DNA from: Bradyrhizobium sp. BTAi1
GTDB lineage: Bacteria; Pseudomonadota; Alphaproteobacteria; Rhizobiales; Xanthobacteraceae
Assembly (NCBI RefSeq): GCF_000015165.1
Contig: NC_009485.1
Coordinates: 6,219,501-6,283,500, forward strand
Direction: 5' to 3'
Length of the DNA: 64,000 nt
Part shown: positions 18,234-27,526 of the stretch, piece by piece
Position numbering within the stretch: the first letter of the stretch is position 1
How the letters are laid out: every line of letters begins with the position of its first letter
Translations under genes and position numbers: made by a program
The notes under the pieces: generated by a model
Told to the model about the DNA's origin: nothing
Seen by the model: only the letters and a program-made list of their open reading frames with translations
Databases searched by the model: none

Positions 18234-19685
18234 ATGAACATGACCGCGATCCCATCGACCGAAGCGACGAAGGCCCGAATGCAAGCCACGCTCCACCGGC
18301 AGAAGGCCGAGCAGACGCGCCTTGGTCCTCCGTCATTATCGCTTCGCCGCGACCGGATCGCGCGCGCGATCTCGATGGTGTTGACGCACAAGAACGAGTT
18401 GCTCGATGCCATGAACACCGATTTCGGAGCCCGCTCGCGCGACATGGGGATGCTCTACGATATCGTGGGCTCGGTGCAGCCGCTTCGAGAGGCGCACAAG
18501 AATGTCGCGAAGTGGATGCGGCCGCAGCGGCGCAAGGTATCGCCCCCCATCCTGTCGCTGCTCGGTGCGCGCTCCACCGTGAGATACCAGCCCAAGGGCG
18601 TGATCGGCATCGTCACCTCGTGGAACTTCCCGCTACAGCTCATGATGGACGCAGCCGCAGCCGCGTTCGCCGCCGGCAACAGGGTGATGCTCAAGCCGTC
18701 CGAATTCACGCCGGCGACCGGAGGCCTGGTCGCGCAGCTGTTCGACAGCCATTTCGACGAAGACGAAATTTCGACCTTTCTCGGTGGTCCGGATGTCGCC
18801 AGCGCATTCACAAGCCTGCCTTTCGATCATCTGATCTTCACCGGCTCGACCAATGTCGGACGCCATGTGATGCGCGCTGCGGCGGATAATCTCACGCCGG
18901 TCACGCTCGAGCTCGGCGGCAAGAGTCCGGTCGTCGTCGGCCGGAGCGCGGACATCGGCAAGACGGCGGCGCGCATCATGATGGGCAAGATGATCAACGC
19001 CGGGCAGGTCTGCGTCGCGCCGGATTATGTCCTGGCGCCTGACGACCGGGTAGAGCCATTCATCACGGCCGCAACGACGGCGGTGGCGAAGATGTTTCCG
19101 ACCCTTAAGGACAACCCGGACTACACGTCCATCATCACGCAGCGGCACTATGAGAGATTGCAGATGCTGATCGATGATGCACGAGCCAAGGGGGCCCGCA
19201 TCGTCGAGATCAATCCGGCAAAGGAAAACTTCTCGCAACAGCAATTCCGGCGCATGCCGCCGACCCTGATTGTCGACGCGACGGATGACATGGCAGTGAT
19301 GCAGGAGGAGATTTTCGGCCCCGTCCTGCCGATCAGGCGCTACGGGACGTTTGACGACTCGATCGACATGATCAATGCGAGGCCGCGGCCGCTCTCGCTC
19401 TATTATTTCGGCTCGGACAAGGCCGAGAGTGAAAAGCTGCTCGAGCGGACCCACGCGGGAGGCGTGACCATCAACGACATCTTCTGGCATATCGCGATGC
19501 CCGATCTGCCGTTCGGGGGAATCGGGCCCTCCGGGATGGGCGCGTATCATGGACATCGCGGCTTCGTCGAATTCTCCCACGAGAAGGCCGTGTATCACCA
19601 GACCGGAAGCGAGATCATTGCGATGTTCAGACCGCCCTACGGACCGAAATATCGCAAGATGATCGGCGGCCTGCTCAAGGGATAG
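18234..19685 (+). CDS. Coniferyl aldehyde dehydrogenase-type ALDH
   Basis: NAD(P)-dependent oxidation of an aldehyde to the acid, here probably the product of the preceding GMC enzyme. It has 483 residues, with AGAGG 8 bases before the ATG. The oxyanion Asn is in TSWNFPLQLMMD, the general-base Glu in VTLELGGKSPVVV and the catalytic Cys in NAGQVCVAPDYVL. The short C-terminus (YHGHRGFVEFSHEKAVYHQT) is of the membrane-tolerant class 3/coniferyl aldehyde dehydrogenase type. The two genes probably form one operon under the upstream LuxR regulator. Confidence 0.93.
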   Translation: MNMTAIPSTEATKARMQATLHRQKAEQTRLGPPSLSLRRDRIARAISMVLTHKNELLDAMNTDFGARSRDMGMLYDIVGSVQPLREAHKNVAKWMRPQRRKVSPPILSLLGARSTVRYQPKGVIGIVTSWNFPLQLMMDAAAAAFAAGNRVMLKPSEFTPATGGLVAQLFDSHFDEDEISTFLGGPDVASAFTSLPFDHLIFTGSTNVGRHVMRAAADNLTPVTLELGGKSPVVVGRSADIGKTAARIMMGKMINAGQVCVAPDYVLAPDDRVEPFITAATTAVAKMFPTLKDNPDYTSIITQRHYERLQMLIDDARAKGARIVEINPAKENFSQQQFRRMPPTLIVDATDDMAVMQEEIFGPVLPIRRYGTFDDSIDMINARPRPLSLYYFGSDKAESEKLLERTHAGGVTINDIFWHIAMPDLPFGGIGPSGMGAYHGHRGFVEFSHEKAVYHQTGSEIIAMFRPPYGPKYRKMIGGLLKG

Positions 19686-19969
19686 CGATCGAGCGCTCAC
19701 GGCGCCGGATCACGGAAGCCGCCCTGCTTCGCCGCTGCACCGAGATGGAGGAGCAGCGGCGGACCGGTTCGCCGCAAGCTTCTTTCGCGCGCGAGATACT
19801 CGCCGGATTGGACGGACGACGGATGCTCAGAACCGAAACCCGGATTCCGGCTGGTCCATTGAAGGCTTGCCTGGGCGCACTATTCCTAGATCGGAAACAA
19901 TTGGCAGCTGTTCCATATTGACCAACTTAGCCCTCTGTGTCGTGTCAGCATGCAGTTTCGATGCAGAGC

Positions 19970-20236
19970 ATGCCAATGCACGATTACATCCACAACGCAA
20001 ACATCGATCTGTATCGGCGTCTGATCGCCGAGAGCGAATGTGACCCGAAGCGCGATGACGACCGGCATAAGACCTTGCTGAAATTGCTAGACGAGGAAAC
20101 AGCCAAGGACAATAAATCTAACCGCGGTGTATCCCCGAGCCGTTCGACTATCGGGTGCTCCTTGGCATCCGCCCCGGGCGAGCTTTCGACGAACTTTGCG
20201 ATTGGGCGCCACCTTAACTCGGACAGGGGAGGTTAA
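19970..20236 (+). CDS. Small protein, lineage-specific family
   Basis: The reading from the ATG at 19970 begins MPMHDYIHNANIDLYRRLIA and continues with a charged helix ending KLLDEETAKDNK. Short proteins with this pattern (alternating Tyr-Arg-Arg and Leu-Leu-x-Glu-Glu) recur in Bradyrhizobium genomes as uncharacterised ORFs. The last 35 residues are of lower coding quality and could be a frameshifted extension. It ends one base into the next small gene. No function can be inferred. Confidence 0.5.
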   Translation: MPMHDYIHNANIDLYRRLIAESECDPKRDDDRHKTLLKLLDEETAKDNKSNRGVSPSRSTIGCSLASAPGELSTNFAIGRHLNSDRGG

Positions 20237-20475
20237 TGATGAGGTGCTTGATCACTCTCAGGGACAGCGTCGCAATGGAACGAGCGATGGGAGCGCTAGC
20301 GAAGTACAGATACACGGCGGACGGTGAGTCCGTCGCTCCAGAAGGACATCCAAGAGAATGGAGCCACTGGCTTCTTGAGATCAATTCGGCAGAGTTCAAC
20401 GCCATCAATGACCACGTCGAAGCCGGCGACATCGTCGAGATGAAACCGTCAACGAGTTCGCAGACCGTTGTGTGA
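20236..20475 (+). CDS. Small hypothetical protein (79 aa)
   Basis: The start ATG shares one base with the stop of the preceding small gene and follows a strong GGGGAGG, so the two are probably cotranslated. It is acidic and soluble, with no membrane segment. Sequence features include RYTADGESVAPEGHPREWSH and a C-terminal NDHVEAGDIVEMKPS. No recognised domain. Confidence 0.5.
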   Translation: MMRCLITLRDSVAMERAMGALAKYRYTADGESVAPEGHPREWSHWLLEINSAEFNAINDHVEAGDIVEMKPSTSSQTVV

Positions 20476-20637
20476 TCCACGGACCACTATTGTCCCGCCA
20501 ATGCGAGTTCGCCTCTGGGTTACGGTTTGCCCAGGAGAGCGATGATCTGCCGCAATCCAAGACTTGTTCCGGTCGGAACCTCTCCTTTCATCTGAGCGCC
20601 CCCTTAGCTTCATCGACCAGGCGGAGCTGATCTGCAG

Positions 20638-21054
20638 CTACTTTGCGGCATTCGTGCCATCCTTGTGCTTATGCAAAAACCGGGCGATTTGACCGCGGAG
20701 CTCCGCCGTCTCCAGCAGCTTGCCGACAGATCCCGCCGTGTCGAAGATCTCCCGCTGCAACCCAGTCGGCAGAGCATTCCATTGCATGATGATAGCCGCG
20801 CCAAGACACCGCAAGACGTGTTCTTCTTCGCTTGCTAATTCTGCGCCGTGACGTTGATCCGATCGGGCGGCGTGAACTGCATCGCGGTAGCCGTCCGCCA
20901 GTCCCTGCTCTTTGTCGGCGAGCGAGACCAGACGATCCTGCGCGTCTTGAAGCTTTCGACCTTCGTCCGGATCGATCGCCTCCTTGGCCCGTTTGCCGTA
21001 TTCGGCTGCTTCGGCGCGATATTGTCTGGACTTGAACATGTCTTGCCCTTTCAT
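20638..21054 (-). CDS. Helical hypothetical protein (138 aa)
   Basis: GGAGG lies 5 bases before the ATG. The N-terminal part (FKSRQYRAEAAEYGKRAKEA, then LVSLADKEQGLADGYRDAV) resembles short helical proteins repeated across Bradyrhizobium. The C-terminal part (VLRCLGAAIIMQWNALPTGL, then EIFDTAGSVGKLLETAELRG) resembles a second, normally separate small-protein family. The gene may therefore be a fusion of two such modules. Function unknown. Confidence 0.65.
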   Translation of the reverse strand: MKGQDMFKSRQYRAEAAEYGKRAKEAIDPDEGRKLQDAQDRLVSLADKEQGLADGYRDAVHAARSDQRHGAELASEEEHVLRCLGAAIIMQWNALPTGLQREIFDTAGSVGKLLETAELRGQIARFLHKHKDGTNAAK

Positions 21055-21436
21055 GGGTGCCTCCAGCCATTTCCAACGCCATCGTCAACCAAAGTCGAAG
21101 CCGAGCGCCGCTCGCAATATACTCGGGGCTTGGCAAACGGCAGCAATGAGTTGGCAGCCGAACGGGCGTGACTCATAGCACTCCTTACCAGCCGCGACAG
21201 CTTGGCGACGACAGCCACACCGCGCGGCAAGCCGCGCGTGACTTCAGTTTTGAGCCAGCTGCGAATTCGATCTGACACTGCCGGAAATTATTTCTTCAAT
21301 GATATTGACTATCGCCGGCTTCGGCTAGGCAGGAGGGCTCGGACGATCGACGCACGTGGCATTCTGTCCCGGGCGCTGTTCTTCTCGTGAGCGTCACCGG
21401 CCCTCATGGGAGGTCCACAAGAGCAATCGGTCGATA
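21055..21436. other. Intergenic stretch without a recognised gene
   Basis: Several short frames are open on both strands, but none has a good start or protein-like composition. It separates the 138-aa gene from the VIT1-like remnant. Confidence 0.4.
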
Positions 21437-22141
21437 TCAGAGCCGCTCTCCAAATGCAGCGCCGATCCCTGCCGTCAGTGCCATCACTAAGCTCCCCAGA
21501 ACACGACGCGGACGGCAGCGCTGACCATTCCGGCTCCCCCAGCTTTGGCGCCGATTGCGCCCAGGACGACCAGAAAGACCAGCGACACAATGGAGACCGC
21601 TACGGCCTCCCAGCCGACTGGGGCAGTGAGGGCGATCAGCACTGGAGGAATGCCACCGGCTACGAACGACAGCGCCGCCTGGATCGGACGTGCCGCGGTC
21701 ATGTCCGACAGCCCAAGTTCATCGCGGCTAAGAGTACCGAGCGCATCATAAGCCATCAACTGCCCAGCTACGGTCGAGGCCAACGCCGGATCCAGCCCCC
21801 TCTGGACGTAGATGGCCGCCAACTTCTTCGTCTCTCCTGCGCCATCCGAGGCCAGCTCTCGTCTCTCGCGGCCGACGTCAGCGGTTTCGGCATCCGACTG
21901 CGTACTGACCGAGACGTAGTCTCCTGACGCCATCGACATCGCCCCGGCAACGAGCCCTGAGATACCTGCAATCAGGATGCTCTCGCGGCTGCCGTTCGCG
22001 CTGGCGACACCGATGATCAGGCCCGATGTGGAGAGAATACCGTCATTTGCCCCCGACACAGCTGCTCTCGACCAGCCGGCGGTTGACTGTTTGACGCTCC
22101 AACTGCTGAGTGGAGTAGTCGTAGTCTCTGGCCTCTTGCAT
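21437..22141 (-). pseudogene. VIT1/CCC1-family membrane transporter, frameshifted at both ends
   Basis: The central frame encodes a VIT1/CCC1-type iron/manganese transporter domain: AAVSGANDGILSTSGLIIGV, GLVAGAMSMASGDYVSVSTQ and later hydrophobic helices. It stops at 21487 after RVVFWGA. Shifting by one base continues it as LVMALTAGIGAAFGERL to a TGA at 21437-21439, the usual last helix of the family, so one base appears lost near 21489. At the 5' end the best start (ATG ending at 22141, behind GGGAGGG) reads MQEARDYDYSTQQLERQTVN in a different frame, so a second shift near 22085 is likely. If only the central frame is translated, the product lacks half of its last helix. Confidence 0.6.
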
Positions 22142-22389
22142 TCGACTTCGATCCCTCCCACACCTATTGCCCGCATTACTGCGACGCTGCCGGAAATCGC
22201 AGCCCGTTCCCTGCAGGACGCTCGCCGGATTTGGTAGTCTGACGTGAGCAGTTCGGACCAGATCTGCTCCCTGTGCCGGTCTATACTTGCCAAATGACGA
22301 TGCTCCCGGACACCGAAGCCATCATGCATGGGAATAGATCACTGTTCTGCTCAATGGGGCCGCGCCGTCAGGCAACGCGGAGTTTGAAA

Positions 22390-22584
22390 ATGTCGGCTCC
22401 TTCAGATCTTCCTTTTCAGCCTGGCTCCAACGGCCTCAATGGTGACGGCATTCCGATACTGCGATGTGAACTCTGCGGCCTAGGGATGACCCACCTTGGC
22501 GACCTGCCCGGCCGCATGGGAAAAGCCTCGATCCGCGTCTTTCGCTGCTATCCATGCAACCGGATCGTTTCGCACAGTTGCTAA
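22390..22584 (+). CDS. Small zinc-ribbon-like protein
   Basis: The start ATG at 22390 follows CGGAG by 8 bases; a longer frame from 22273 looks non-coding. It has 64 residues. Two CxxC knuckles (CELCG and CYPC) about 28 residues apart suggest a zinc ribbon. The pattern ILRCELCG...FRCYPCNRIVSH matches small uncharacterised proteins common in Bradyrhizobium. Function unknown; such ribbons bind nucleic acid or partner proteins. Confidence 0.6.
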   Translation: MSAPSDLPFQPGSNGLNGDGIPILRCELCGLGMTHLGDLPGRMGKASIRVFRCYPCNRIVSHSC

Positions 22585-22797
22585 GCCCTTTCGTACCGAC
22601 GTTCGGCGCTACTGCACGCCGCCTGGTCTCCAAATGCGGTGTTGAGGTGATCTGCAATGATACCAGCGGCAGGATCGCCGGCCTCATTCAGATTATTCTT
22701 CATCAACTGATCGATCTCTCTACGGAGGCTGAGACGCCCCAGTCCGGCCTGCCCCTGCGACGGGTCCGACGCATCCGCATGCGTCGAACACGTTAGG

Positions 22798-24588
22798 CTA
22801 CCATCCGCCGGCGATCGCCAGCCGTGCCAGCGCGGGAAGCGACCGCACGCCCGCCTTCTTCATGATCGACGCGCGGTGGCTCTCGACGGTGCGGCGACTG
22901 ATTCCGAGGTCCACGGCGATATTCTTGCTCGGGTGCCCTGCCAGCACTCTCTGCATGACTTCCTGCTGCCGTCGCGTAAAGCACGGAATGCGATCGGCGG
23001 AGCCATCGCTCCGCCCAGCAGTGCTGTCGGACATGCGCACCAGCCTCATGACCCGCGCAACGCCGTCCAGAAGTTCAGAGCTGTGAATTGGCTTCTCGAT
23101 GACGTCCACCGCGCCGGCCTTCATCGCTGCGACTGTCGTTGCAACGTCCCCATGCCTGGCCATCATGATGACCGGGATCGAATGCCCGAGGTCCTGGAGC
23201 CGGCTCAGCACGGTCGATCCGCTCATTCCGGGGCCATCGGTATCAATCAGCAGGCATGCATCGCAACCAGGCTTGTACGCCTGCAGAAACGACGCTCCAT
23301 TCTCGTGATCCTCGACCACCCATCCGTCATGGTCGAGCGTATTGCGGATCGACCGGCGTAATTCGCGGTCGTGATTGACCAGATAAACGATCGGCGAGCT
23401 GGAGGAGATGTCGTGCCGTGCCGGCAGTTCGCGATAGGACGGCTCGATATCGATCGAGAACACCGACCCCTTTCCAAATTTTGAACGGACCCTTACCGGG
23501 TGATGGAGGAGACGTCCAAGCCGCTTCACGATGGAGAGCCCCAGTCCACGCCCGTTCCCCCGATTTCGAGCCGAGCCATCGAGCTGATGATACTCTTCGA
23601 AAATATTCCGAAGTTGGTCTTCGGGGATACCGATGCCGGTATCCCAGATCTCGATACTCAACGTCCCCTTGCGGCGCCGGCAGCCGAGCAGCACCCTGCC
23701 CCGCTTCGTGAATTTAATCGCGTTCGAAAGCAGATTGCGTATCATCTGCTCCAAGAGCTGTGGATCGCTGCGAACGAACATGCTGCACGGCGACACCTCA
23801 AGCGCGATCTGCCGCGCTTCGGCCTGATCGACCAGATCCGATATGATCCGGTGGAGCAAGGCGCAAATCGGGAACACTTCGTATTCCGCTCGAATGCTCC
23901 CGGTCTCAATACGATTGAGGTCCAGCAAGCCGTTCAGCATACCCGACATGTTGCCCAGTGCCTGATCGAGGCGCTCCACCAGGTCTTCAGCCTTGTCACC
24001 GACGACCTCTTTCGCAAGAAGCTCCTGGAGCAGCACGAGGTTCTGTAGCGGCTGTCGAAGGTCGTGGCATGCGGCGGCCAGAGAGCGAGATTTCGCAACG
24101 TTGCTGGCCTCCGCTTGTGCTCGCGCGCATTCGAGCACCTCGGCGGTCCGCTTCTGGTCCGATAGATCGACAAATGCGATGACAGTACCCACCATTTCGC
24201 GCCGGCTTGAGAAATACGGAAATATCCGCCGGATATAGCAGACGCCGCCCAGAGATTCGATCTCGCGCTCGACCGGCGTGAGCGACTGCATGACATGACC
24301 TGCATCCGTCCCAAGCATCTGGTCCGACGCGAGCCCTATCCGATCCCATAGGGGCATGCCTATGTCGGTCTCGACCAAATTGAAGCACCGGCTCATTTCC
24401 GGCGTGAAGAAGCGGATGGTCAGGTCGGAATCGAGCAGAACGATCGGAATCCGGATGCCGGACAGCACGTCCTGCAGATCACGCGCGGTCAGCGCTCGAC
24501 GTGCATCGACATCATCGAGAGAGGCGGCCAAGGCAGACACAAGGGGAACAGCGCCGAGCTCCGATCGACCTTCTTTACCTGCTCGCAT
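22798..24588 (-). CDS. PAS-histidine kinase-receiver-LuxR fusion protein
   Basis: A 596-residue single-chain two-component system. In order: a PAS domain of the kind found after CheB-CheR modules (VLLDSDLTIRFFTPEMSRCF, about 50-150), HisKA with phospho-His in ACHDLRQPLQN (about 180), HATPase with N box NLLSNAIKFTK and G boxes DTGIGIPEDQ and GRGLGLSIVKRLG, a receiver (about 405-520) with phosphoacceptor Asp in LLIDTDGPGMSG and Lys in VIEKPI, and a FixJ-like LuxR helix-turn-helix (FTRRQQEVMQRVLAGHPSKN). The receiver's usual acidic pair has changed (LVNHDRELR instead of VDDD), which may weaken phosphorylation. GAGG lies 9 bases before the start. The CheB-CheR part normally in front is missing. 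Confidence 0.85.
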   Translation of the reverse strand: MRAGKEGRSELGAVPLVSALAASLDDVDARRALTARDLQDVLSGIRIPIVLLDSDLTIRFFTPEMSRCFNLVETDIGMPLWDRIGLASDQMLGTDAGHVMQSLTPVEREIESLGGVCYIRRIFPYFSSRREMVGTVIAFVDLSDQKRTAEVLECARAQAEASNVAKSRSLAAACHDLRQPLQNLVLLQELLAKEVVGDKAEDLVERLDQALGNMSGMLNGLLDLNRIETGSIRAEYEVFPICALLHRIISDLVDQAEARQIALEVSPCSMFVRSDPQLLEQMIRNLLSNAIKFTKRGRVLLGCRRRKGTLSIEIWDTGIGIPEDQLRNIFEEYHQLDGSARNRGNGRGLGLSIVKRLGRLLHHPVRVRSKFGKGSVFSIDIEPSYRELPARHDISSSSPIVYLVNHDRELRRSIRNTLDHDGWVVEDHENGASFLQAYKPGCDACLLIDTDGPGMSGSTVLSRLQDLGHSIPVIMMARHGDVATTVAAMKAGAVDVIEKPIHSSELLDGVARVMRLVRMSDSTAGRSDGSADRIPCFTRRQQEVMQRVLAGHPSKNIAVDLGISRRTVESHRASIMKKAGVRSLPALARLAIAGGW

Positions 24589-24731
24589 CCCGACGCCTCA
24601 CTTTTCCATCCATCTGACGCTTACCAGGGGTGGCATGTTCGCGACGCCCAGCTCCTAACAAGGTTAGCTCATGACTCGTGCGCGAGACTGAGCAGAGTTG
24701 CTCACATGCGCTCCCGGCTTGAAAGGCGATG

Positions 24732-24926
24732 TTACTCATCGACGCAATCTGAACTGGTCCGCGGGGTCTCCGGACCCAGAGTGGCCCGCTCGGTCCAGAA
24801 GGTCGCCATCCTTACGCTATGCGCCTGGACGTCCGGATCAGGGGGCTCTCGGGAGAGCTGCGCGAAATCCGCCGCCAATCGAAGACAATCGCGGCTGTAT
24901 TCGAGGTCGCTGGCGGGGTTCGACAC
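24732..24926 (-). CDS. Small hypothetical protein (64 aa)
   Basis: It starts at a GTG ending at 24926 with GAGG 7 bases upstream. The sequence SNPASDLEYSRDCLRLAADF followed by a helix containing SVRMATFWTERATLG fits a short helical protein family frequent in Bradyrhizobium. No known function. No supported gene is seen between its start and 25255. Confidence 0.55.
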   Translation of the reverse strand: MSNPASDLEYSRDCLRLAADFAQLSREPPDPDVQAHSVRMATFWTERATLGPETPRTSSDCVDE

Positions 24927-25255
24927 GACGTATCCTCTCGACTGGATACATCTGTCACACAGCGCGCAGGGTTGCTGTTGGTGGTCCAGGCCACGGAGCG
25001 GAACAAAAAGCCGCCACACCCAAAGGGGCCAGACATGCCCTCCGACGCCGCCCCCCCAAGATCAGCCCATTCGGCCGCCGACCCGCGACGGATCGCCCCA
25101 GTGCGGGCAACGCACAACGTCCTGTTTTGCTCAGACTCCTAATTGGAGTTACCTCAGGTTGGGTTCGGATGCACAAGAAGCGCGACACGACTGAATTCGG
25201 CGAGCAGCGACTGCTGCTTGAGCCGATAGCGCAGTTACTCCGGCACGGAAGATGA

Positions 25256-26000
25256 GACGCCGGCTTCGCTGGTCTCGTTGGAATCGCGGTCGAGCGTCAC
25301 AACGCAGATGCGCGGCTACAGGAAGCTCTGGATTATCAGGCCATGCTGACGCGCGAAATGAGCGACCGCGTCAAGAACAGCCTCACCTCGGTCGTCGCGA
25401 TGCTCCACATTCAATCGCGCAGCACGCATTCAGATGACGTCAGGTGCGCGCTCGAAGAGCGCCGGATCACGTGTCGCGGCCATCGCCCAGGTCCATGACC
25501 GTCTTTCTCGCGGCACACATGTCAGCTTCATCGACCTTGCCGTTTTCATGACCGACCTCTGCGGCCGATTGCATGGCACAGCAGGAACGAATGCCCTGTG
25601 CTGCCATGCCGACGCGATACAGCTGTCGGCCGATCATGCGCTTCCCCTCGGCCTTCTGATCAACGAACTCGTCACCAATGCGGTCAAACATGCCTATCCC
25701 GGCGGTCACGGCGCTATCGACGTGTCGGCGCGTGAAATGACTGGATGCCTGCACGTCGAAGTGTCCGATCACGGCATCGGCCTTCCAAAAGGCTTCGACA
25801 TCGATCAGGCGCGCCCGAGCCTGGGATTCCGGGTCATCAGGGGGCTGGTGCGCCAGCTCCGCGGCCGTCTGACCATCATATCCAATACACCGACCGGCAC
25901 GCGCTTTCTCCTCGAACTGCCACTCATCTCCGGCGAGGGATCGCAGACGCCGAACAAATCCGTGCTCACAACTCACTCCGGCGCGCCGGCCGCGACATAG
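25256..26000 (+). pseudogene. HWE/HisKA_2-type sensor histidine kinase, frameshifted
   Basis: The first frame (open after a stop at 25253; first ATG 25343) gives the dimerisation/phosphoacceptor region LTREMSDRVKNSLTSVVAML and DDVRCALEE. The rest of the kinase then continues in another frame: SRVAAIAQVHDRLSRGTHVS, LGLLINELVTNAVKHAYPGG, VEVSDHGIGLPKGFD and GTRFLLELPLI. The frames must join near 25458-25466, so a single small indel breaks the gene. Either the first frame stops early or a truncated ATPase half is made. The intact type is a short cytoplasmic kinase. The 3' end overlaps the aldehyde dehydrogenase remnant on the other strand. Confidence 0.75.
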
Positions 26001-26287
26001 CGAACCAGCTTCTTGTTGACGAACTCCTGGATTCCCATGGAGCCCAGTTCGCGTCCATAGCCGGAGTTCTTGATGCCGCCGAACGAAAGTTCGACATCGG
26101 ACCAGCTGAGGTTGTTGATGAACACCATGCCGGTCTCCAAGCGGCTCGCGACGCGCTTTCCGCGCGAGATCCTTGGTGAAGACTGCGCCACCCAGGCCAA
26201 AATCGGGATCGTTCGCGAGCGCGACCGCGGCGTCTCGAACGTCCTGTGGAGCTTGCGGGTAGCGGGATTGACGCTCTGATAGGTCAT
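25973..26287 (-). pseudogene. Succinate-semialdehyde dehydrogenase remnant
   Basis: Only the ends of an aldehyde dehydrogenase remain. The N-terminus MTYQSVNPATRKLHRTFE runs straight into the C-terminal part with GKRVASRLETGMVFINNL, WSDVELSFGGIKNSGYGREL and IQEFVNKKLVRYVA. An intact enzyme has about 450 residues; the catalytic Cys and NAD-binding core are gone. A third frame in the join reads DVRDAAVALANDPDFGLGGA, which belongs just before the C-terminal block, so there is also a frameshift near 26165. The gene is non-functional. Confidence 0.85.
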
Positions 26288-26566
26288 CGCTCGAGCCTCA
26301 TTGTACGGCGGGCCCATCGCCCCGGAGCTCGCTCGACGAGCGCATCCATCATGAGCATTTGGGGTCCGCCTTTCCGTCATCTGTCGCCGCAGTCACGGCC
26401 AGCACCTCATGACGACACAGGTAGAGACGATCGATCGCGTTGAGTAGCCTCGGAAACGACTCAGAGGCGGCCAAGGGACCGCCCTATCCTTCCGAGCGTT
26501 CAGGCGGCCGCTGCGCGCCAACGAACGTCTATGTCTGCCGTACGGCGGATTTGCAGGGTTGACCCA

Positions 26567-26734
26567 TCATCTGAGTGGTCGTCCCCCGGCCGTCTCCGGC
26601 TGGGTGGTCATGGCGCTCGATGCGCGACTGCCGGCGTTCGTTCCTGTATTGCGAACTGCCTCCGCCAGGATCTCCCGTAGCTCAGCCTTCGTTTTGGGAG
26701 GATCGCGCGTGATGGATGGTTGCCAGTTTGCCAT
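26567..26734 (-). CDS. Small hypothetical protein (55 aa)
   Basis: It starts with MANWQPSITRDPPKTKAELR, followed by the helix EILAEAVRNTG and a flexible polar tail. The ITRDPPKTKAELRE pattern looks genuine and recalls small Bradyrhizobium proteins. A weak AAGGG lies close to the ATG. The stretch between the dehydrogenase remnant and this gene (26288-26566) shows nothing else convincing. Confidence 0.45.
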   Translation of the reverse strand: MANWQPSITRDPPKTKAELREILAEAVRNTGTNAGSRASSAMTTQPETAGGRPLR

Positions 26735-26811
26735 AGACCCTTATGTGGGGGCTTCTGAGCGCGATTGAAGCCCCGCCAGACACGATTGCAACGCCCCACG
26801 CGCCGCTACCG

Positions 26812-26925
26812 ATGTTTTACGAAATCAATTCCGTTTCAATCGATCCGAATGAATTCCTGGAACCAATGCGGCTCTGGACGCTTGACCAGAACGACCGGAT
26901 GCGAATCCCCCATAGCATCCGATGA
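26812..26925 (+). CDS. Possible 37-aa peptide followed by a hairpin
   Basis: The reading starts MFYEINSVSIDPNEFLEPMR and ends before a strong stem-loop. No clear ribosome binding site is seen. The main support is the immediate downstream terminator-like structure. Confidence 0.3.
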   Translation: MFYEINSVSIDPNEFLEPMRLWTLDQNDRMRIPHSIR

Positions 26926-26929
26926 ATGG

Positions 26930-26956
26930 CGGCCCCAACTACCCCGGTTGGGGCCG
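26930..26956 (+). terminator. Stem-loop, terminator-like
   Basis: A perfect 10-bp stem CGGCCCCAAC / GTTGGGGCCG with a 7-base loop, followed by GTTTCATT. The T-rich tail is short, so termination is probable rather than certain. Confidence 0.5.
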
Positions 26957-27102
26957 TTTCATTCGCTAGCGCTTTCCATGATCCGCTGCCTGGATCAGCG
27001 CCTTTGCAGATTCGTCGGGCGCCACTCGCCCTAAACGCACCATTAATGACTGACGAGCAGTGCCTCACGCGCGACAATCGTTACCGATAGACCTGCCGTT
27101 CT

Positions 27103-27438
27103 TTAATGGTGATCCCGGCGATGATCCGGCTCCGCCTCTTTGGCGAAGGCATGATCAAGGGCCCTCTTCAACTTATGAACTGCGCCACGAACAGCCTGCT
27201 CCATGAAGCTGTCCTGGTGCGCAACGACGATGAGTTCGCTGCCGTCGCGATGGACCTCGATCGTGCAACTTTTGTCGTCGTGACTGGCTTTGTGACCGAC
27301 CTGGTCGCTAAGATGCACATCGATCCGCCTCACTCGATCCTCGTAACGCCGGAGTACCACATGGACAGACGATTTCACGTCGTTTGACAGTTGCTCACCG
27401 CCATTGATGTTTCCGTCGGTCCTGACATCGATCAGCAT
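27103..27438 (-). CDS. HPF/RaiA-like ribosome hibernation protein
   Basis: The start is the ATG ending at 27438 with AAGGAG 6 bases upstream, giving 111 residues. The S30AE-type fold is visible as a beta strand VHVVLRRYEDRVRRIDVHLS, a second strand block KSCTIEVHRDGSELIVVAHQ, and the helix EQAVRGAVHKLKRALDHAF. Family members bind the 30S decoding region and promote hibernation or translational pausing. This is the short form, without the C-terminal dimerisation domain. It lies in an accessory region, so it is probably a second, stress-related copy. Confidence 0.75.
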   Translation of the reverse strand: MLIDVRTDGNINGGEQLSNDVKSSVHVVLRRYEDRVRRIDVHLSDQVGHKASHDDKSCTIEVHRDGSELIVVAHQDSFMEQAVRGAVHKLKRALDHAFAKEAEPDHRRDHH

Positions 27439-27526
27439 CTGTCTCTCCTTGCTTGAATAGAAAGGCGGGCGTCGTATGGCGCAATCGAGGTTACGATCAG
27501 CTCCAGGCACGTTCGTGCTCAGAACT

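Noticed and set aside
24955..25188. Overlapping short frames on both strands
   Set aside because: None has a ribosome site or recognisable pattern; they do not agree in any conserved-looking segment.
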